Positions 1 to 8,444 of a stretch of DNA of 9,655 bases are shown here, in pieces; the first letter of the stretch is position 1; each line of letters starts with the position of its first letter. The stretch covers positions 1 through 9,655 of the forward strand of contig JALVSV010000430.1 of the NCBI GenBank assembly GCA_027024125.1, read 5' to 3'. Made by a program: the position numbers and the translations under genes. The stretch comes from Methylothermaceae bacterium. GTDB lineage: Bacteria; Pseudomonadota; Gammaproteobacteria; Methylococcales; Methylothermaceae. Below the pieces are notes generated by a model, which did not search any database, was not told the DNA's origin, and was given only the letters and a program-made list of their open reading frames with translations.

Positions 1-2136
1 TTGCACCATGTCCTGAATTCTGGAGTAATCCACCTTACCGCTTCCCAGCAGAGGTAATTCCGGTACGAAAAGCATGCGCCTTGGCAACCACAATTCCGGT
101 AGCCCCTGTTTGCGAGCGATCTGTTTCAAGGCATCGAGACTGGCTCCCTCACATTCGCTCACCAGGAGGATCTCCTCTCCCTTTCGGGTATCGGCCATGG
201 CAATCACCGCATGATGATGATCCGGCCAGACCCGGGAGGCCAGGGATTCGATGGCCGTCAGAGGAACCATTTCTCCACCCACCTTGGCAAAGCGTTTGAG
301 CCTTCCTACGATGGTCACGAAACCGTCATCGTCCACCTGCACCACATCACCCGTATCATACCAGCCTGTCCCGAATCTGGTCTGTGGCGGCTTCAACTCA
401 CCCGGACACTGAGGCAAATAGTACCCGAGCATGATGTTGTCGCCCTGTACGTGGAGCCGCCCCCCCGCAGTCAGTCCTTCCACGGCCTCCAGGCGCCACC
501 GAATGCCAGGCAAAAACCTCCCGACGGTACCGGCTCGACAAAACATCGGGGTATTGACTGCCAACACAGGGCTGCTTTCGGTGGCACCGTACCCTTCCAG
601 AATGCGAATCCCGAATTTGTCCATCCACAACTGACGCACTTCCTCCTGCAACTTCTCGGCACCAGCGAAGACATAGCGAAGGCTGTAAAAATCATAAGGA
701 TGGGCACACCTGCCATATCCCCCAAGAAAGGTATTGGTGCCAAACAACACCGTGGCATTGATTTCGTAGCAAAGCTCCGGTATCAGCTTGTAATGCAGAG
801 GATTGGGATAGAGGAATGTGCTCATCCCGGAGATCAGTGGCAGCATCAGTCCCGGCCCAAGGCCGAAAACGTGGAACATGGGCAGAACGTTGAGAACGAC
901 GTCCTGAGCATTGAAGTCCACTGTGGCTCCCAATTGGGCACAATTGGTCAGGATATTGCGATGGGACAACAACACCGCCTTGGGTTTTCCTTCTGAGCCG
1001 GAGGTGAACAACATCACCGCAGGTTCATTGGCCGCTCCTTCGCCAGGCCGGTACCACAACCGGGCAAACAGGCCAGACACCAGCCCCCACAACCGCTTTC
1101 TCACACCCACGTCCCGCTTCCAGTCTTCCAGATAGTGGAGCTGGATCCCGCTACGCTGCAATGTTTCCACCTGCTCCTGTAACTGTGCCAACTCTATGAA
1201 GCGATGGGAAGTGATCACATGACGAATCTGTCCGGTCGAACAGGCACCCGACAGCCCGATGCTTCCAGCGGTGTAGTTGAGCATTGCCGGTAACCTGCCC
1301 GCCAATTGGCAACCAAACAGCAAAGCCACAGTGGTATTGGCACTGGGAAGCAGCAGTCCGACGGTTTCAGCCTCCCCGGTATGCCGACGCAACAGTTTCG
1401 ACAGCACCACGCTACGGGCAATCAAAGCCCGGTAACTCAAAGGCCGACGCTCACCATCCTCGAGAATCTTCCTGGCCCCACCATGAAAGTGTTTGGCATC
1501 TAGGATGGCCGAGAACAACGTCCTGTCGCAGGGGCTGGTCAACAGAATCATTTCAGCCATCAGATCAGCCAGTTTCAACCCTGCCTGCTTGCGCCTTTCC
1601 GCACCTTTCACCCTGGAAGGGGGACAAATGTCCCTGGCAGGCAGGATGTGGACGTGTATCCTGGGAAACCAACGCCACCGGTACCGGGATTTGAGCCTGG
1701 AAAACGGAGTGAATTGGGCTCCGTCTATCCTTACCGGCAAGACCATGGCACCGGCCCGATCCGCCACCATGCCCGGACCGTCATAGATCTTCATCAGGGT
1801 ACCTGTCACCGTGATCCTGCCTTCAGGAAAAATGACGGTGCGATGACCCTCCTGCAGATGTCGGATCAACGATTTCAGGGAGCCGGCCTGCCGGGGATCC
1901 AGGGAGAACACCCTGGCAAAACGCAGGAACGGCCGAACCCACGGCAACCGGGCGATATGACTGTTGATGGCAAAACTCAAATCACCGGGAAGGAACGCCC
2001 AAAGCAGCACGGGATCGAGGAAGGATTGGTGATTGGCAACGATCAACACTCTGCCACTGGCCTGGTCATAATGTTCCAGGCCATGAAGCTCTACCCGATA
2101 CAATCCCTTTAGAAGGGCACGCACAATGGCTTTCAT
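1..2136 (-). CDS. aas: Aas: bifunctional lysophosphatidylethanolamine acyltransferase / acyl-ACP synthetase (3' end cut off by window edge)
   Basis: Inner-membrane enzyme that re-acylates 2-acyl-glycerophosphoethanolamine using an acyl-ACP made by its own synthetase domain, so recycling lysophospholipid. About 712 codons are present with no stop. E. coli Aas has 719 residues, so only a few C-terminal codons are missing. The N-terminal PlsC-type domain (about residues 1-200) has the HX4D catalytic pair in NHQSFLD (about 35-41) and FPEGR (about 103-107), followed by the Aas-typical TGTLMKIYDG. The C-terminal AMP-binding domain has the P-loop-like LFTSGSEGKPK (about 376-386), EGYGATE (about 514-520), GWYDTGD (about 591-597), and LPLLGSGKVDY, whose lysine (about 700) is the usual catalytic one. 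The ATG at 2136 overlaps the upstream TGA as ATGA and lacks a clear Shine-Dalgarno, implying translational coupling. The N-terminus aligns from memory with E. coli Aas. The usual lysophospholipid transporter LplT is neither fused to it nor seen here. The assignment is secure because whole blocks match Aas rather than a generic acyl-CoA ligase. Confidence 0.95.
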   Translation of the reverse strand, partial: MKAIVRALLKGLYRVELHGLEHYDQASGRVLIVANHQSFLDPVLLWAFLPGDLSFAINSHIARLPWVRPFLRFARVFSLDPRQAGSLKSLIRHLQEGHRTVIFPEGRITVTGTLMKIYDGPGMVADRAGAMVLPVRIDGAQFTPFSRLKSRYRWRWFPRIHVHILPARDICPPSRVKGAERRKQAGLKLADLMAEMILLTSPCDRTLFSAILDAKHFHGGARKILEDGERRPLSYRALIARSVVLSKLLRRHTGEAETVGLLLPSANTTVALLFGCQLAGRLPAMLNYTAGSIGLSGACSTGQIRHVITSHRFIELAQLQEQVETLQRSGIQLHYLEDWKRDVGVRKRLWGLVSGLFARLWYRPGEGAANEPAVMLFTSGSEGKPKAVLLSHRNILTNCAQLGATVDFNAQDVVLNVLPMFHVFGLGPGLMLPLISGMSTFLYPNPLHYKLIPELCYEINATVLFGTNTFLGGYGRCAHPYDFYSLRYVFAGAEKLQEEVRQLWMDKFGIRILEGYGATESSPVLAVNTPMFCRAGTVGRFLPGIRWRLEAVEGLTAGGRLHVQGDNIMLGYYLPQCPGELKPPQTRFGTGWYDTGDVVQVDDDGFVTIVGRLKRFAKVGGEMVPLTAIESLASRVWPDHHHAVIAMADTRKGEEILLVSECEGASLDALKQIARKQGLPELWLPRRMLFVPELPLLGSGKVDYSRIQDMVQ

Positions 2137-5100
2137 CGTGAACCATACAGTAGAGATTGAGCAAGGACTCGCGTATGTCGCCACCAGGAGGACAGCAGCA
2201 GCACCCAACCCGCCAGGAATCCGGTCATGATCCAGCCATAATGGCTCGGTCGGTACAGAAAGTGTATTACGGATTCACCTGAGGGCAAGGCAACCTGCTG
2301 GAACAACCCTTCGGTCTCCACAACCAATGCAGGTTTGCCATTCACCATCGCCGCCCATCCCGGATAGTAGGTTTCCAAACGTATCAAACGGCTTGGATTG
2401 GCACAATGGGCTGTCACCTGATCCCTGCTCAGTGCCTGCAACCGGCAATGCTTCGCACTGAAATAGCTGCGATAATGCTTCTGGCGATAAATCTTCAACA
2501 CTTTGTCTTGGTATACGATCTGTACGGGTGGGCTGTGGGCATCCAAATAACTGAATCTCATCCTCAAGGACCTGGTATCAAGGCGCTGTCCATTCATCCA
2601 CCACGCCTGTGAAACTCCATGCACTCCTGGCCACAACCAGATCGCCACTGGATAGGCAGCATTCTCGTAGCGCATTCTGATCTCCGTTGGAATCCCCTCA
2701 TGAAGGGTCAGCGGTTCGGCTAAATGAAATTCCAGAAAATCGTTGTCCGAAGCCAGATTGGCGTCAGCATGAATCCCGACACATTGTTCCCGATGACACA
2801 ACTCCCCTTCCATCATCCCGTCCGATTTGCCCCGATAGGTTCCAATCATTATGCCAAGAGCAGATAACCGACCTGCCGGTAGTTCGAGACGAACCCGAAG
2901 CGTGTCCCCTCCATGCATCCTCACAGGTACGTTATGGCTCAATTGCACAGGCGTTTCATACTCACGCAGATACAGCTGCTCCCCAGTTCGGGTTACGATA
3001 TGGGAGACACCTGCCAGTGAATATTCCGTCAAATTGTCACGAAGTGTTCTGAGGGGGGAAGGAGATTTCGGATCTGGATGATAACCGCCAATGAACAAAA
3101 TCGGATGGACATAAGGATCCAGGTGGTCATGAACATAGACAGCAAGATTCTTTGGAACAGGTAAGTCGTTGTAATTCAATTGTGCGATACCGAACGCCGA
3201 ACCATAGTTCGGCACCAGAGGACCTGTGGTATAGAAACGCTGCAGACCCAAATGGCTGGAGAGGTACTCGACTCCGGACACATGCAGTTCCCCCCGGCGC
3301 GGATAGGCCAGCACTGGAATCAGAAAGAAAAGGGCCGCTTCCATGACAACCAGCGCTGCAATCATGTGTGCCGACCAGGAACGTCCAGCCAGGGCCAGGC
3401 CAAACCCTGTCGCCAATACTGCTCCACCAACCAGAATGGATCCCACCATCGCCAGCAGTGAGAGTCGGTCGGCCTCCAAACGTTTCAAAGGTTCGATGGC
3501 CGGAATAGCTGCCAGCACAACCACGAGCACTATCATCGCCATCCCCCACCAGAGGCGTTTTCCCCTCAGGTTTTGATTCACAAGGTCATCCAGGGCAAAA
3601 CCGGCAAGGACAATGAGCCCCATCGACAAGGACGGCCATACATACCGGAAGAATGCCGCCTGCTCGATCAATGGCAACCAGTTCATCACTTCCTTGACAC
3701 CGGGCAACCCAAATGACTTGGCCAACCCGATCAGGATCCAAAGGAAAATCGTGGACTTCAACGCCCTTTCATGTCGTCCACTCAGGGACAACAGGGCCAA
3801 AAAGGGGAGTCCCAGACCAAAGAACCCACCGACATTGGCCCACCATAGATGTATTTCCGGATCATGGGACCAAAAGATGGGGCCGTACAAATACGGCAGA
3901 AAGATAGCGGCCAGCCCACTTCTGGGAAGATATGCATGGCCAAATCCACTTTCGTGGCCTCCGATCTCGGCCAATCCGATATATTCAATAAATGGGACGA
4001 CCACAGGCAGGCTCAGTAACACTCCGACCAAAACCCCCACCCCGACCAGGAAAAGGAAACGCCAACGTTTGCCACCCCGGAACTGGAACAAGCGAACCAC
4101 TGTCCAGACCGCCACCAGAAGCCCATTGATATAGGCCACCTCAGGAAAACCAGCATAGAGCGAAAATGCCAGGGCGATCGGAATCCAAAGCCAGCCCCTT
4201 CCCTGTCCTGTCCGCGCCGCAGCCACTGCCTCTTCCACCCCAAACAGCAACCAGGGAAGAAAAGCGATTGGGTTGATGACCGCGTTGGCAAGCCACGCAT
4301 AAGTTCCATTCATCTCGAACAGCAATGCTCCACACAAGGCTGCCGTTATCCCCATACCCAAACGCCGCAGCAACAGCCACGATCCAACTCCGGCAACAAT
4401 CTGGAGACAGAGGTGAAACAGAAGCTGGCCCTTGTTCAGGGCAAACAACAACACGAACGGAAGGAAGATAGCACCTCCCTGAATCTGGGCCACCAGAGGC
4501 GTTCCCGTCCCTTCGAATGGATTCCACCAGGGAATGGTTCCGCCCAGCCAGTCCTGAGCCGCCCGCCTTCCCAGGGCATCGGAGGTAAAGGCGATGTTGG
4601 GATCGATGGTGCTGGAACCTGGCAGAATCGACCCACCCAGGTCTGTGGTCAGCCCACCATAGATCACCAGGGGATCGGATATCAGCCACCCGCTCCAGAG
4701 GGGTGATTTGAGGAGCAGGGGCCAGACGATCAGAAGCGCGACTGCAGACCAGCCCCTAAAAGGAAAAGAAAGAGGGTTGTGGGGATAGTCAGAAGGGTTC
4801 GAGACAGCATGGTTGAAGACGAAGCTTCGCGACAGGGTGAAGTTGAAAAACATCCCTGCAACCGAGCCAATCGCCACTGCAGCAATGGGATGGCGATGGA
4901 ACCAGGGAGACTGCGTCACCAGCAGGACATAACTCCCATTGTTGACCACCCAGCCCACGATATTGGCGCTCACATAATAAGTCCACTCGCGTCTGAGGGA
5001 ATGCCGACTCGGTGAAAAAGTAAAATGCCGGTTCAGCCACCAGGTCACAGTCACAGCAAGGGGAAAACCTACCGCTTGGGCCCATAGAGGACCAGAAAAT

Positions 5101-5186
5101 GGCGAAAGCCCGGCGACCACGCCGCCATTGACGATGAATCCAAGTACCCCGACCCAGGCAAAACGGATGAATTGCTGGATGATCAT
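2133..5186 (-). CDS. GtrA-YfhO fusion: polytopic membrane protein, probable undecaprenyl-phosphate-sugar flippase joined to a GT-C type glycosyltransferase
   Basis: A 1017-residue polytopic membrane protein. Residues 1-125 form a GtrA-like four-helix unit: FIRFAWVGVLGFIVNGGVV opens it, WWLNRHFTF (49-57) is the conserved loop after helix 2, and FNFTLSRSFVF (114-124) is the usual GtrA ending. GtrA proteins are thought to flip undecaprenyl-phosphate-linked sugar. After a short linker, about 145-1017 resembles the YfhO family: the periplasmic segment IDPNIAFTSDALG to WWNPFEGTGTPL (194-231), roughly ten further hydrophobic helices up to about 628, a large soluble part, the YYPGW motif (940-944) and a last helix at about 983-1000. 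YfhO in Bacillus acts with the glycosyltransferase CsbB and the flippase GtcA to glycosylate lipoteichoic acid. The acceptor here is unknown and need not be similar. Residues about 747-865 look like a beta-rich domain inserted between YfhO blocks. The start at 5186 lies 9 bases after the GT2 stop with no clear Shine-Dalgarno, and the TGA overlaps the aas start. Domain assignment is by eye; the sugar and acceptor are not inferable. Confidence 0.85.
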   Translation of the reverse strand: MIIQQFIRFAWVGVLGFIVNGGVVAGLSPFSGPLWAQAVGFPLAVTVTWWLNRHFTFSPSRHSLRREWTYYVSANIVGWVVNNGSYVLLVTQSPWFHRHPIAAVAIGSVAGMFFNFTLSRSFVFNHAVSNPSDYPHNPLSFPFRGWSAVALLIVWPLLLKSPLWSGWLISDPLVIYGGLTTDLGGSILPGSSTIDPNIAFTSDALGRRAAQDWLGGTIPWWNPFEGTGTPLVAQIQGGAIFLPFVLLFALNKGQLLFHLCLQIVAGVGSWLLLRRLGMGITAALCGALLFEMNGTYAWLANAVINPIAFLPWLLFGVEEAVAAARTGQGRGWLWIPIALAFSLYAGFPEVAYINGLLVAVWTVVRLFQFRGGKRWRFLFLVGVGVLVGVLLSLPVVVPFIEYIGLAEIGGHESGFGHAYLPRSGLAAIFLPYLYGPIFWSHDPEIHLWWANVGGFFGLGLPFLALLSLSGRHERALKSTIFLWILIGLAKSFGLPGVKEVMNWLPLIEQAAFFRYVWPSLSMGLIVLAGFALDDLVNQNLRGKRLWWGMAMIVLVVVLAAIPAIEPLKRLEADRLSLLAMVGSILVGGAVLATGFGLALAGRSWSAHMIAALVVMEAALFFLIPVLAYPRRGELHVSGVEYLSSHLGLQRFYTTGPLVPNYGSAFGIAQLNYNDLPVPKNLAVYVHDHLDPYVHPILFIGGYHPDPKSPSPLRTLRDNLTEYSLAGVSHIVTRTGEQLYLREYETPVQLSHNVPVRMHGGDTLRVRLELPAGRLSALGIMIGTYRGKSDGMMEGELCHREQCVGIHADANLASDNDFLEFHLAEPLTLHEGIPTEIRMRYENAAYPVAIWLWPGVHGVSQAWWMNGQRLDTRSLRMRFSYLDAHSPPVQIVYQDKVLKIYRQKHYRSYFSAKHCRLQALSRDQVTAHCANPSRLIRLETYYPGWAAMVNGKPALVVETEGLFQQVALPSGESVIHFLYRPSHYGWIMTGFLAGWVLLLSSWWRHTRVLAQSLLYGSR

Positions 5187-5195
5187 TGGCGTGAT

Positions 5196-6149
5196 TCAGC
5201 TTTTCCCAGTGAGTCCCGGTGGGGGATATCGCAGATACAGCAGGCGCTTCAACTCTCTGCGTCCACTGGTCACCGTATCCAGTATCAGCCCGATGGTACC
5301 GAAAATGGCTGCAATGATCATCAGTGAAGCAGCGAGAAATGCGGTTGGGAAACGGGGGACCAATCCAGTGTCCAGATACTCAAGCACCAGGGGGACACCG
5401 AGTAAAAGTGAAGCTGCGGCGAACCCGGATCCGATCGCCACGAAAAATCCAAAAGGATGCTCCAGCTTATACAGACGGACGATGAACCTCAATATTCGCC
5501 AGCCATCCCGCAAGGTGCTGAGCTTGCTTTCCGACCCCTCGGGACGGGCATAATACGGTGCGGACAGTTCTTCCCAGGGCAGGCCCATCTCCAGGGTATG
5601 GATCAGGATCTCGGTCTCGATTTCGAAACCGGAACTGAAGGAGGCGAAACTCTTGACGAACCGCCGGGAAAACACTTTGTAGCCGGAGAGCATGTCCCCT
5701 GGCGGCTGGCCAAAGAAATAGCGAACGATGCGGTGGAACATCCGATTGCCAATCCGGTGTCCGCGGCGGCTGACATCTTTGGCGACAGGTTCCCGGGCAA
5801 TATTCACCAGATCCAGACGATTTTTCAACAGCCTTTCCACCGCTTTGGGCGCCACGCTGGCATCGTAGGTGGCATCTCCATCCACCATGACATACACATC
5901 CGCTTCCACATTGGCGAACATGATCGCCACCACGTTCCCCTTGCCCTTTTGCGGCACATGGAACACCTGCGCGCCGGCATTTCTGGCCACTTTGGCCGTG
6001 TCGTCATTGCTGGCATTGTCGAACACCAGAACCTCCGCCCCGGAAAGGGCGGACTGAAAGTCCGCAATGACCTTGCCCACCGTCGGCGCTTCATTGTGGC
6101 AGGGAATCAGGACTGCGATTCGCACTGACGAGTTTTTCATTTCCTTCAT
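5196..6149 (-). CDS. GtrB/CsbB-like family 2 glycosyltransferase with two C-terminal membrane helices (probable undecaprenyl-phosphate glycosyltransferase)
   Basis: A 317-residue family 2 (GT-A fold) glycosyltransferase of the dolichol-phosphate-mannose-synthase/GtrB type. Such enzymes move a sugar from a nucleotide donor onto undecaprenyl phosphate on the cytoplasmic face of the inner membrane. Visible motifs in order: [13 protein letters not shown] (13-25), FDNASNDDT (43-51), KGKGNVV (68-74), metal/nucleotide-binding VDGDATYD (89-96), [13 protein letters not shown] (152-164), GFEIETEI (174-181) and the RPEGSESKL block (202-210) typical of this subgroup. Two hydrophobic helices follow (about 233-258 and 268-292), as in GtrB and CsbB, then a basic tail. 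Its ATG overlaps the ubiB stop as ATGA, so coupling to ubiB is likely; a second ATG three codons in is possible but has only a very close AAGGA before it. It lies immediately upstream of the GtrA-YfhO fusion, which would flip and transfer its product. Family is clear; donor sugar (glucose, GlcNAc or other) is unknown. Confidence 0.9.
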   Translation of the reverse strand: MKEMKNSSVRIAVLIPCHNEAPTVGKVIADFQSALSGAEVLVFDNASNDDTAKVARNAGAQVFHVPQKGKGNVVAIMFANVEADVYVMVDGDATYDASVAPKAVERLLKNRLDLVNIAREPVAKDVSRRGHRIGNRMFHRIVRYFFGQPPGDMLSGYKVFSRRFVKSFASFSSGFEIETEILIHTLEMGLPWEELSAPYYARPEGSESKLSTLRDGWRILRFIVRLYKLEHPFGFFVAIGSGFAAASLLLGVPLVLEYLDTGLVPRFPTAFLAASLMIIAAIFGTIGLILDTVTSGRRELKRLLYLRYPPPGLTGKS

Positions 6150-7801
6150 GTTGGACGGTCATTCCACAAGGTATCCAGCCAGGCATGGGTGAGCAAGACG
6201 CTGCCCACGGCGGCCCCCCCCCAGCTCAATGGATTCATCCACCCCATCCCCATCAACACGCTGGCGGAGATCAGCAGTGATCCCCCACCGATGGCTTTCA
6301 CCAGCTGCCGGTGGTTGCGCCTCATGCAGATCTGGATGTTGATCAACTCGTCAGACTGCCATTGCACCTTCAAATCGCCACGGCTGGCGTCGTTGAGCAG
6401 CCTCAGTGCCCATGTTGGCACCTCGGGAAGTTGCTCCGCCCACAGGGGAATCTGGTCCCTGGTTTTGGTCAACAGGGTCTTGGGATGCACCCGGCGTTTG
6501 AACCAGTCCTCCAAATAGGGCTTGGCGGTCTGCCACAGATCCAGTTCCGGATAGAGCTGCCGTCCCAGCCCCTCGATCTGCAGCAGCGTCTTTTGCAGCA
6601 GCACCAACTGGGGCTGCACTTCCATCCGAAAGCGACGTGCGGTCTGGAACAGACGCAGTAACAGCTGGCCATAGGAAATCTCTCCCAGGGGTTTGGAGAA
6701 GATCGGCTCGCAGACAGCACGGATCGCTCCTTCGAATTCCTCCACCCGGACATCCGGAGGCACCCAACCCGATTCCACGTGCATCACCGCCACCTTGCGG
6801 TAATCCCGGTTGAAGAAAGCCAGAAGATTCGAGGCCAGATAATATTGATCGGCCTCGGAAAGGCTGGCAACGATACCAAAATCCACCGCCATGTAGCGGG
6901 CGGGATATTCGGGATCGACGAAAATGTTGCCGGGGTGCATGTCGGCGTGGAAAAAGTTGTCGCGGAACACCTGGGTGAAGAAAATCTCCACGCCTCTTTC
7001 GGCCAGGAGTTTCAGATCCACCCCCGTCCTGACCATCGCCTCGCGCTCGGTGACCGGAATGCCGTGGATTCGCTCGATCACCAACACCCTGGGCCGGGTC
7101 CAGTCGAAATAGACTTTGGGAACATAGAGAATCTCGGAATCCTCGAAATGACGCCGGAGCTCAGCGGCATTGGCCGCTTCACGCACCAGATCCAGTTCAT
7201 CCATGATGGTCTTTTCGAATTCAGCCACCACTGCTACAGGACGCAACCTCCGCGACTCGGGGATGAAGCGCTGGAGCAACCGGGCAAACATCGCCATCAA
7301 TGCCACGTCTTCCCTGATCCGTGTTTCGATTTTCGGCCGTAACACCTTGACCACCACGGATTCACCGGTCCTCAGCCTGGCGGCATGCACCTGCGCAATG
7401 GAGGCAGATGCCAGAGCAGTGGTATCGAACTCCGAAAATACCTGAACCAAAGGCCGCCCAAGTTGTTGCTCGACGATTTTGCGCGCCTGTTCCCCGGGAA
7501 ATGGCGGCACCTGGTCCTGCAACTTCTCCAGTTCGTCAGCAATATCGTCTGGCAGCAGGTCACGGCGCGTCGATACCGCCTGGCCGAATTTGACGTAGAT
7601 GGGGCCCAGTTCCTCCAGGGCCAGACGAATCCGCTCTCCCCGGGGGCCATGATGCCTGATGCGCCAGGTATTTGGGGACAGCCAGCGCAGAAAACGCACC
7701 GGCTTCAGCCACGGCAGTCCCAGAACCAGTTCGTCCAGACCGTGGTGAAGGAGAATCTGCTGGATCCTGAACAGCCGCCAAATGGAACGAAGGGGGATCA
7801 C
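6146..7801 (-). CDS. ubiB: UbiB: atypical protein-kinase-like ATPase of ubiquinone biosynthesis
   Basis: Member of the ABC1/ADCK/COQ8 family, required for ubiquinone synthesis; current work on the family favours a lipid-linked ATPase role that makes prenyl intermediates accessible to the Ubi enzymes, rather than the old hydroxylase label. The protein has 551 residues against 546 in E. coli. Diagnostic features: the KxGQ motif [14 protein letters not shown] (71-84), the alanine-rich nucleotide loop [11 protein letters not shown] (131-141), the lysine in VVVKVLRP (K152), [10 protein letters not shown] (285-294) with the catalytic aspartate, and DFG (307-309, where E. coli has DCG). Two C-terminal membrane helices span about 512-545. 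The start is a GTG at 7801; an in-frame TAA two codons upstream rules out any earlier start, and the N-terminus matches the family. It follows ubiE and ubiJ as in E. coli, but glycosyltransferase genes follow it here rather than tatABC. A run of nine G lies close to its 3' end. Confidence 0.97.
   Translation of the reverse strand: MIPLRSIWRLFRIQQILLHHGLDELVLGLPWLKPVRFLRWLSPNTWRIRHHGPRGERIRLALEELGPIYVKFGQAVSTRRDLLPDDIADELEKLQDQVPPFPGEQARKIVEQQLGRPLVQVFSEFDTTALASASIAQVHAARLRTGESVVVKVLRPKIETRIREDVALMAMFARLLQRFIPESRRLRPVAVVAEFEKTIMDELDLVREAANAAELRRHFEDSEILYVPKVYFDWTRPRVLVIERIHGIPVTEREAMVRTGVDLKLLAERGVEIFFTQVFRDNFFHADMHPGNIFVDPEYPARYMAVDFGIVASLSEADQYYLASNLLAFFNRDYRKVAVMHVESGWVPPDVRVEEFEGAIRAVCEPIFSKPLGEISYGQLLLRLFQTARRFRMEVQPQLVLLQKTLLQIEGLGRQLYPELDLWQTAKPYLEDWFKRRVHPKTLLTKTRDQIPLWAEQLPEVPTWALRLLNDASRGDLKVQWQSDELINIQICMRRNHRQLVKAIGGGSLLISASVLMGMGWMNPLSWGGAAVGSVLLTHAWLDTLWNDRPT
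6214..6222 (-). repeat. Homopolymer tract of nine G (coding strand) in the 3' end of ubiB
   Basis: Nine consecutive C on the plus strand, read as TGG GGG GGG GCC in ubiB (Trp-Gly-Gly-Ala in the last membrane hairpin). It lies about 65 bases before the ubiB stop/GT2 start overlap. Such tracts are prone to slippage during replication and to sequencing error. The frame as given yields the expected C-terminus. Confidence 0.7.
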
Positions 7802-7845
7802 GCCTTAATCTGCCCGCCCGGGGAATTCAACCACATAATAGTCAT
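7798..7845 (-). other. 15-codon mini-ORF bridging ubiJ and ubiB, possible translational-coupling element
   Basis: An ATG at 7845 overlaps the ubiJ TGA as ATGA, and the frame runs for 15 codons ([15 protein letters not shown]) to a TGA that overlaps the GTG start of ubiB as GTGA. It fills the only sizeable intergenic gap in the cluster exactly. The peptide itself resembles nothing I recognise. The arrangement suggests that ribosomes could terminate on ubiJ, restart on the mini-ORF and restart again on ubiB, which lacks a well-placed Shine-Dalgarno. Chance remains a real alternative because a 15-codon open frame is common by itself. Confidence 0.3.
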
Positions 7846-8444
7846 GACTCCAGCCGCTGCTTCAACCGTTGCACCCGAACCTCCAAGCGCTCCGCATCAT
7901 CGCGCAGCCGGTTGACGCGGCGATAGAGATCCTCCACCTCCAACGGGGCCGGCAGGGCTCTGGTTTCTTCCTGCAGGAACTCACCCAGGTTCAACTGGAA
8001 TGTCCTCCAGGTCCTGCGGTGCCATTGCACGATCCCCGCGACGCTGGAGGCAACCTCGCTTCCGGCAACCTGGGCCAGCCATCGTTCCCAGTCCAGATCG
8101 AGGCGGTTCAAGAGGCTCTGAAGGCGGCGAGCGGTATCCATGTCCCCTGCGACCTCCACGCTACCCTGGAACAACTCGGTCTCGGGACGGGGACTCATCA
8201 GCATTCTGGCGAACCCCAGGGGCGACCCCCTCAGCACTACATCCGCTTCACCCTCGAAATCCGCCAGAACCAGGACGGTATCGGTCGTAGGACTGAAAAA
8301 AAAGCGATTACTCAAGGGCAACAGTTCCACCGCTATCACCTTGCCCGCCAGGGGTTCGAGCAGTCTGGCATGCTGAGGATCCAGAACCAGAATTCTGGCC
8401 ACTGCAGCCTCGACAGTCTGGGAGAACAACGCTTGGGCCAGCAT
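7842..8444 (-). CDS. ubiJ: UbiJ: ubiquinone biosynthesis accessory factor with SCP2-like lipid-binding domain
   Basis: A 200-residue protein matching UbiJ (formerly YigP, 201 residues in E. coli) in size, layout and position between ubiE and ubiB. UbiJ forms part of the soluble Ubi complex with UbiK and helps hold the hydrophobic prenylated intermediates for the hydroxylases and methylases. The N-terminal half (about 15-115) has the SCP2-type pattern of amphipathic strands, including the ADFEGEADVVLRGSPLGFARML region. The C-terminal part (about 160-198) is highly charged and heptad-like (DLYRRVNRLRDDAERLEVRV), suited to the coiled-coil contact with UbiK. The ATG directly abuts the ubiE TAG (TAGATG), with only a distant G-run upstream as a possible ribosome site, so coupling to ubiE is likely. 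Sequence divergence in this family is high; the context carries much of the assignment. Confidence 0.9.
   Translation of the reverse strand: MLAQALFSQTVEAAVARILVLDPQHARLLEPLAGKVIAVELLPLSNRFFFSPTTDTVLVLADFEGEADVVLRGSPLGFARMLMSPRPETELFQGSVEVAGDMDTARRLQSLLNRLDLDWERWLAQVAGSEVASSVAGIVQWHRRTWRTFQLNLGEFLQEETRALPAPLEVEDLYRRVNRLRDDAERLEVRVQRLKQRLES

Noticed and set aside
211..996. Plus-strand open frame of 261 codons
   Set aside because: It lies wholly antisense to aas, whose minus-strand translation matches Aas throughout. The plus-strand product is rich in His, Gln and Pro with no recognisable domain, as expected of a shadow frame.
1648..2112. Plus-strand open frame of 154 codons
   Set aside because: Antisense to the PlsC-type acyltransferase domain of aas; low-complexity composition and no family features.
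1..2136. Reading the left-edge gene as a generic long-chain acyl-CoA ligase or as a stand-alone PlsC
   Set aside because: Both domains lie in one continuous frame in the Aas order, with Aas-specific blocks such as GRITVTGTLMKIYDG and TSGSEGKPK.
3613..4134. Plus-strand open frame of 173 codons
   Set aside because: Antisense to the membrane core of the GtrA-YfhO fusion; the Thr/Pro/Arg-rich product is what the reverse complement of hydrophobic codons yields.
4770..4830. Possibility that the GtrA-YfhO fusion is two genes joined by a sequencing error
   Set aside because: The minus-strand frame is continuous through the linker (residues about 120-145) with no homopolymer at the join, and GtrA ends naturally just before YfhO begins. 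Read-level checking is still listed under the fusion finding.
5457..6128. Plus-strand open frame of 223 codons
   Set aside because: Antisense to the family 2 glycosyltransferase; His/Gln-rich with no domain pattern.
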